DNA of 9,268 nucleotides, taken from contig CAYRWK010000033.1 in the NCBI GenBank assembly GCA_964427965.1, positions 1 through 9,268 on the forward strand, read 5' to 3'. This document shows positions 6,088-9,268 of the stretch, one piece after another; position 1 is the first letter of the stretch, and the number at the start of each line of letters is the position of its first letter. The DNA comes from CAYRWK01 sp964427965 (GTDB lineage Bacteria; Patescibacteriota; WWE3; UBA101185; UBA10185). The notes beneath the pieces were generated by a model. It saw only the letters and a program-made list of their open reading frames with translations. It searched no databases and was not told the origin of the DNA. Made by a program: the position numbers and the translations under genes.

Positions 6088-8039
6088 ATGATCCTTCTAA
6101 ACTCCCAGGTCACATCTATCCCCATGATCGGACCTAAATACAAAAAACTGTTAGAAAAACTGGATATCTACACAGTAGAAGACCTTTTGTATCATTTTCC
6201 ATTTAGATACGATGATTTTTCGATAATAAAAAATATTGCCGACTTGCAGGAAGGGGAGATAGTAACCGTAGAAGCAACCCTAGAATCAATAGATAACATT
6301 TTTACCAAATACGGTAAAAGACTAACCAAAGCAAAAATTTCGGATCAGACAGGCGCAATAAGTGTTGTTTGGTTCAACCAACATTACATTAAACAAGCTC
6401 TCACACCGTTAAAAAAATATAAGTTTAGTGGAAAAATACAATCTCTTGCCGGTAAGCTTGGGTTTGTATCACCAGAAATAGAGGACGCAGAAAAAGCAAG
6501 TTTAAACACCTCGCGGCTTGTACCCATATATCCGGAAACAGCCGGCGTTTCCTCCAAATACCTTCGCACTAGAATTAACGACGTCTTGCATGTAATTAAA
6601 AAAGTAGAAGAATTTTTACCGGCAATCACATTAATTAACCATAAATTAGTTGATTTAGACACAGCACTACGAGCAATTCATTTTCCAAATAATTTAATTG
6701 AAAAAAATCATGCCGAAAAAAGATTGGCTTTTGAGGAGTTGTTTTTGGAACTACTTAAAGTAGAAGACCGTAAAACCAAATGGGAACAAAAGCTAGTTGG
6801 CACACCGCTTGAGGTCAGCAAACATAAAAAAGAAATAGAAAAACTTATAGCAGGCCTGCCTTTTACTCTAACAAACACCCAAGAAAAAGCAGTTGAGGAA
6901 ATATTTGCAGATTTAACACAAAAACATCCAATGAACAGGCTTTTGGAAGGAGATGTAGGCACAGGCAAAACAATCGTAGCCATAATTGCCTCATACCTAA
7001 CATATTTAAACGGCCTTAACGTACTGTACATGGCTCCAACCGAAATCTTGGCCAATCAGCATTTTGCCACCTTTAACAAGTTACTTAAAAACTTTGACGT
7101 ACCAATAAATTTGGCTACAGGTTCGTTAAAAACAAAACAAAAGAACCAAAATCATATAACCATAGGTACTCACGCCTTGTTGTATGAAAAAGAGGCATAT
7201 AAAAACATTGGCCTTGTAATAATTGACGAGCAACATCGCTTTGGTGTAGAGCAACGAGCAAAACTATTAGAAATAAACCAGACAGGCATAACCCCACACC
7301 TTCTTTCTATGACAGCAACACCAATACCGCGAACCATGGCGCTAACCCTATTTGGAGATTTGGCTATATCGGTATTAGACGCCCCTCCCAACACTAATAA
7401 GCAAATAACTACAACGGTAGTCCCAAAGCCTCAGCGAGAAAAGGCCTACGAACTGGTTAAGGCCAAAAACGAACAGACCTTTATTGTTTGCCCGTTTATT
7501 GAAGAATCAGACAACGGTTTGCTGGCAAACGTGAAGGCAGCGGAGGTTGAATATAAAAAGCTAAAAGAAGGCATATTTAAGAACACCCCAATAGGGCTTT
7601 TACATGGCCGAATGAAACCGCAGGAAAAACAGGAGGTTATAAAACAATTTACAGAGGGCAAAATAAAAATACTGGTATCAACACCTGTAATAGAAGTAGG
7701 CATAGATATTCCTGAAGCAACCATAATGATGATTGAAAGTGCTGAACGCTACGGTCTAGCATCCCTGCACCAACTTCGCGGCAGAGTCGGAAGAGGAGAT
7801 AAACCGGGTATCTGTCTGGTGTTTATGTCGACTGACTCACCTTCATCCTACAAACGTTTAAAAAACCTAGAAACCATTACAAACGGCTTAAAACTTGCCG
7901 AAATTGACCTTGCTATGCGGGGACAGGGGGATTTATACGGCACATTACAACACGGCTTTAAAAAATTTAAACTGGCAGATATAAATAACATTGAAATGTT
8001 GGAAGAAGCAAAACATGAAGCTCAAGTAATTTACCCAAA
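6088..8039 (+). CDS. recG: ATP-dependent DNA helicase RecG, 3' end lost in gap
   Basis: 650 complete codons before the N run; the family is usually about 680-700 residues, so only the last few tens are missing. RecG remodels stalled replication forks and branch-migrates Holliday junctions. The N-terminal wedge/OB domain begins VTSIPMIGPKYKKLLEKL and contains VEATLESIDNIF and ISDQTGAISVVWFN. Helicase motifs follow: Walker A GDVGTGKT (288-295), the RecG-type DEQH box (DEQHRFGVEQR, from 380), MTATPIPRTMALTLFGD (from 408), LHGRMKP, VIEVGIDIPEA and QLRGRVGRG (562-570). The C-terminal TRG-like segment shows MRGQGDLYGTLQHG and FKLADI, where most relatives have LRGPGE..GTRQSG. ATG start is supported by the extended -10 box and the family N-terminus. 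rsmD follows after the gap, a common type of neighbour. Confidence 0.95.
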
Positions 8040-8139
8040 NNNNNNNNNNNNNNNNNNNNNNNNNNNNNNNNNNNNNNNNNNNNNNNNNNNNNNNNNNNNN
8101 NNNNNNNNNNNNNNNNNNNNNNNNNNNNNNNNNNNNNNN
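8040..8139. other. Assembly gap, 100 N
   Basis: Exactly 100 N bases, the conventional placeholder for a scaffold gap of unknown size. It hides the end of recG and the start of rsmD. The fact that both genes are in one frame across it is chance and carries no information. Distances across it should not be trusted. Confidence 0.98.
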
Positions 8140-8709
8140 CAAGACATACAAACACAAATACCGTCTTTAAGAATAACAAGCGGAAGTGCAAAAAATAAAA
8201 AGCTCACAGTACCTGAAGTTCCGGGTATTAGGGCTGTGCAAGAAATTACAAAACTGGCGATATTTTCAATACTTGGAGAAAAAGTATTAAATGCCGCATG
8301 CCTTGATCTATACGCCGGAAGCGGAAACATGGGTCTGGAAGCACTAAGCAGGGGAGCCAATTGGTGCGATTTTATAGACAACAACTGGAATGCAAAACAA
8401 GCCATAGAAAAAAATATTAAATTCTGCGGGTTTGAAGAAAAAGCTGAAACACATTTAAGCGAGGCTGTTAAGTTTGTTGCCAATACTGAGAACAAATATG
8501 ATGTGGTCTTTTGCGACCCCTTTTATGACGATTTAAATCATAAGTTTTTAATAAAGAATATGGGTGAAGTACTGAATACAGACGGCTATATCTTTTTTTT
8601 GCATAGCGATAAACTAAACATGGAAAACCTACTTACAGAAACAAGCCTTGTAATGGAATCCCAACGTAAGTACGGAAAGACTCTACTTAGTATTTTAAGA
8701 TTAAAGTAA
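8140..8709 (+). CDS. rsmD: 16S rRNA (guanine966-N2)-methyltransferase RsmD, start lost in gap
   Basis: 189 codons from the gap edge to TAA; the family is about 180-200 residues, so nearly all is present. The recognisable start region is LRITSGSAKNKKLTVP (family: RIISGKYKGRKL), but no ATG, GTG or TTG lies between the gap and it, so the start codon is in the gap and there is a short N-terminal extension (QDIQTQIPS). S-adenosylmethionine motif I is CLDLYAGSGNMGLEALSRGA (residues 54-73 of the visible part). The catalytic motif IV reads DVVFCDPFYDD (121-131), with Phe where the family normally has the second Pro of DPPY/F. The usual RPT...REALFNIL is also diverged (RAV...TKLAIFSIL). It methylates 16S rRNA during 30S assembly. 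Assignment is strong; the motif change is worth noting. Confidence 0.88.
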   Translation, partial: QDIQTQIPSLRITSGSAKNKKLTVPEVPGIRAVQEITKLAIFSILGEKVLNAACLDLYAGSGNMGLEALSRGANWCDFIDNNWNAKQAIEKNIKFCGFEEKAETHLSEAVKFVANTENKYDVVFCDPFYDDLNHKFLIKNMGEVLNTDGYIFFLHSDKLNMENLLTETSLVMESQRKYGKTLLSILRLK

Positions 8710-8746
8710 TTTCAAGCTAACAATTTATAGATTATCTGGAGTGGGG

Positions 8747-8779
8747 AAAAACATAACCTCGCCATAAAGCGAGGTTATG
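8747..8779 (-). terminator. Rho-independent terminator of the pilin gene
   Basis: CATAACCTCGC (8752-8762) and GCGAGGTTATG (8769-8779) form a perfect 11-bp stem with a 6-nt loop. On the minus strand the stem is followed directly by TTTTT (8751-8747), and it lies 22 nt after the pilin stop codon. On the plus strand the downstream sequence is CAAACG, so it would be a poor terminator for rsmD, although the hairpin could still shield that convergent transcript's 3' end. Confidence 0.85.
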
Positions 8780-8801
8780 CAAACGTTTCATTACCCAAGA
8801 G

Positions 8802-9215
8802 CTATTGGATCAAGCAGTTTGCAGGAACTGTCGGAGTAACTGCTGTTGATGTACCAGTCGAGGTATCGTAGGTACAAGTAAATATACAAGTACCAAGAGT
8901 ACCTGTAATAGTAAGTGTGGTACCTGCAGCTGTTGGAGCGTAAGTAGCACCAGTTGGAGTACCAGCCGGGCTGTTAACACCAATCTCTGCAAATGTATCG
9001 CAGGTAGTAAACGCATCAGATCTTGCAGCTGCGCATGCATGCATAGCTAAGCATACCTTATCTGTGTTTGCTCTAAGCACAGATTCATTTGCTTTTCTCT
9101 GTTGAACAGCTGGGTTCATAACAGCTAACACAACACCCGCTAAAATACCAATGATAACGATAACGATTAAAAGCTCGATAAGGGTAAAACCTTTCTGAGA
9201 GTAGGATTTGGTCAT
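8802..9215 (-). CDS. Type IV pilin / pseudopilin (prepilin)
   Basis: 137 residues. A short basic leader, MTKSYSQKG, precedes FTLIELLIVIVIIGILAG: the prepilin peptidase site is G|F with Glu at +5, followed by the conserved hydrophobic helix that packs in the pilus core. The helix continues as NPAVQQRKANESVLRANTDKVCLAMHAC. The globular part is Thr/Ala/Gly-rich with six cysteines (55, 61, 72, 110, 114, 134), an even number that could form disulfides outside the cell. Major-pilin use is suggested by the strong Shine-Dalgarno, monocistronic layout and dedicated terminator, but a minor pilin or type II secretion pseudopilin cannot be excluded. Assembly genes (pilB, pilC, pilD) are not in the window. 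Processing and methylation by PilD are expected from the family, not seen here. Confidence 0.93.
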   Translation of the reverse strand: MTKSYSQKGFTLIELLIVIVIIGILAGVVLAVMNPAVQQRKANESVLRANTDKVCLAMHACAAARSDAFTTCDTFAEIGVNSPAGTPTGATYAPTAAGTTLTITGTLGTCIFTCTYDTSTGTSTAVTPTVPANCLIQ

Positions 9216-9226
9216 ATTATTGTCTA

Positions 9227-9238
9227 CACCCCCTTCCT
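9227..9238 (-). promoter_or_regulatory. Strong Shine-Dalgarno of the pilin gene
   Basis: On the minus strand AGGAAGGGGGTG lies 11 nt before the ATG at 9215-9213. The AAGGGGGTG part can pair along the anti-Shine-Dalgarno of 16S rRNA with one G-U pair. The spacing is a little long. A TATTAT at 9263-9268 could be the -10 box, giving a leader of about 40 nt; its -35 would lie outside the window. This contrasts with the genes here that lack leaders. Confidence 0.6.
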
Positions 9239-9268
9239 ACATATTCACTTTTAGATTTCTTAATAATA

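Noticed and set aside
8040..8139. Frames running through the N run on the minus strand
   Set aside because: They exist only because N cannot encode a stop; no sequence supports them.
8810..9040. 76-codon minus-strand frame overlapping the pilin gene
   Set aside because: It is an alternative frame of the Thr/Ala-rich pilin codons, giving a Leu/Gln-rich artefact; the pilin frame has the prepilin motif.
1..9268. CRISPR array, tRNA, rRNA, complete insertion sequence or riboswitch
   Set aside because: No regularly spaced repeats, cloverleaf-type sequence, transposase domain or known riboswitch core was seen by eye; short ncRNAs cannot be fully excluded without a covariance search.

Overview
The window looks like part of a scaffold from an AT-rich, small-genome bacterium, most likely of the Candidate Phyla Radiation (Patescibacteria). 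That placement is inferred from gene style: a type IV pilin of the short-leader type, a Thr-rich modular surface protein with GW-type repeats, a type-2 tyrosyl-tRNA synthetase, DUF4143-type ATPases and very compact spacing. No rRNA or tRNA is present to confirm it. The standard bacterial code fits: TAA, TAG and TGA all end genes here. A run of exactly 100 N at 8040-8139 is an assembly gap of unknown true size.

Layout. (1) 1-170, minus: 5' end of a gene for an exported protein, leaving the window. (2) 171-575: its promoter, a decayed minus-strand DUF4143 fragment, a 13-bp tandem repeat, and four alternating GGAGGA/TCCTCC arms ahead of the next promoter. (3) 576-2852, plus: a 758-residue exported surface protein with repeats, Ig/FN3-like modules and a C-terminal membrane anchor. 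(4) 2902-4080, plus: an intact AAA ATPase with a DUF4143 C-terminus. (5) 4096-5675, plus: tyrS followed by two tiny membrane-protein genes, probably one operon. (6) 5704-6064: an imperfect inverted repeat and a second, plus-strand, frameshifted DUF4143 fragment. (7) 6088-8709, plus: recG, cut by the gap, then rsmD, whose start is lost in the gap; the apparent single long reading frame across the N run is an artefact. (8) 8747-9215, minus: a type IV pilin gene with its own hairpin terminator and a Shine-Dalgarno sequence, convergent with rsmD.

Two patterns stand out. First, at several genes a sigma70-like -10 box ends only about 6-8 nt before the start codon and no usable Shine-Dalgarno is seen, which predicts leaderless mRNAs. 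The pilin and one small ORF instead carry Shine-Dalgarno sequences. Second, three separate DUF4143-family loci lie within 6 kb: one intact and two broken, non-identical remnants, as if this stretch repeatedly gains and loses such ATPases. The housekeeping genes (tyrS, recG, rsmD) serve translation, repair and ribosome maturation; the surface protein, pilin and exported protein belong to the cell envelope.
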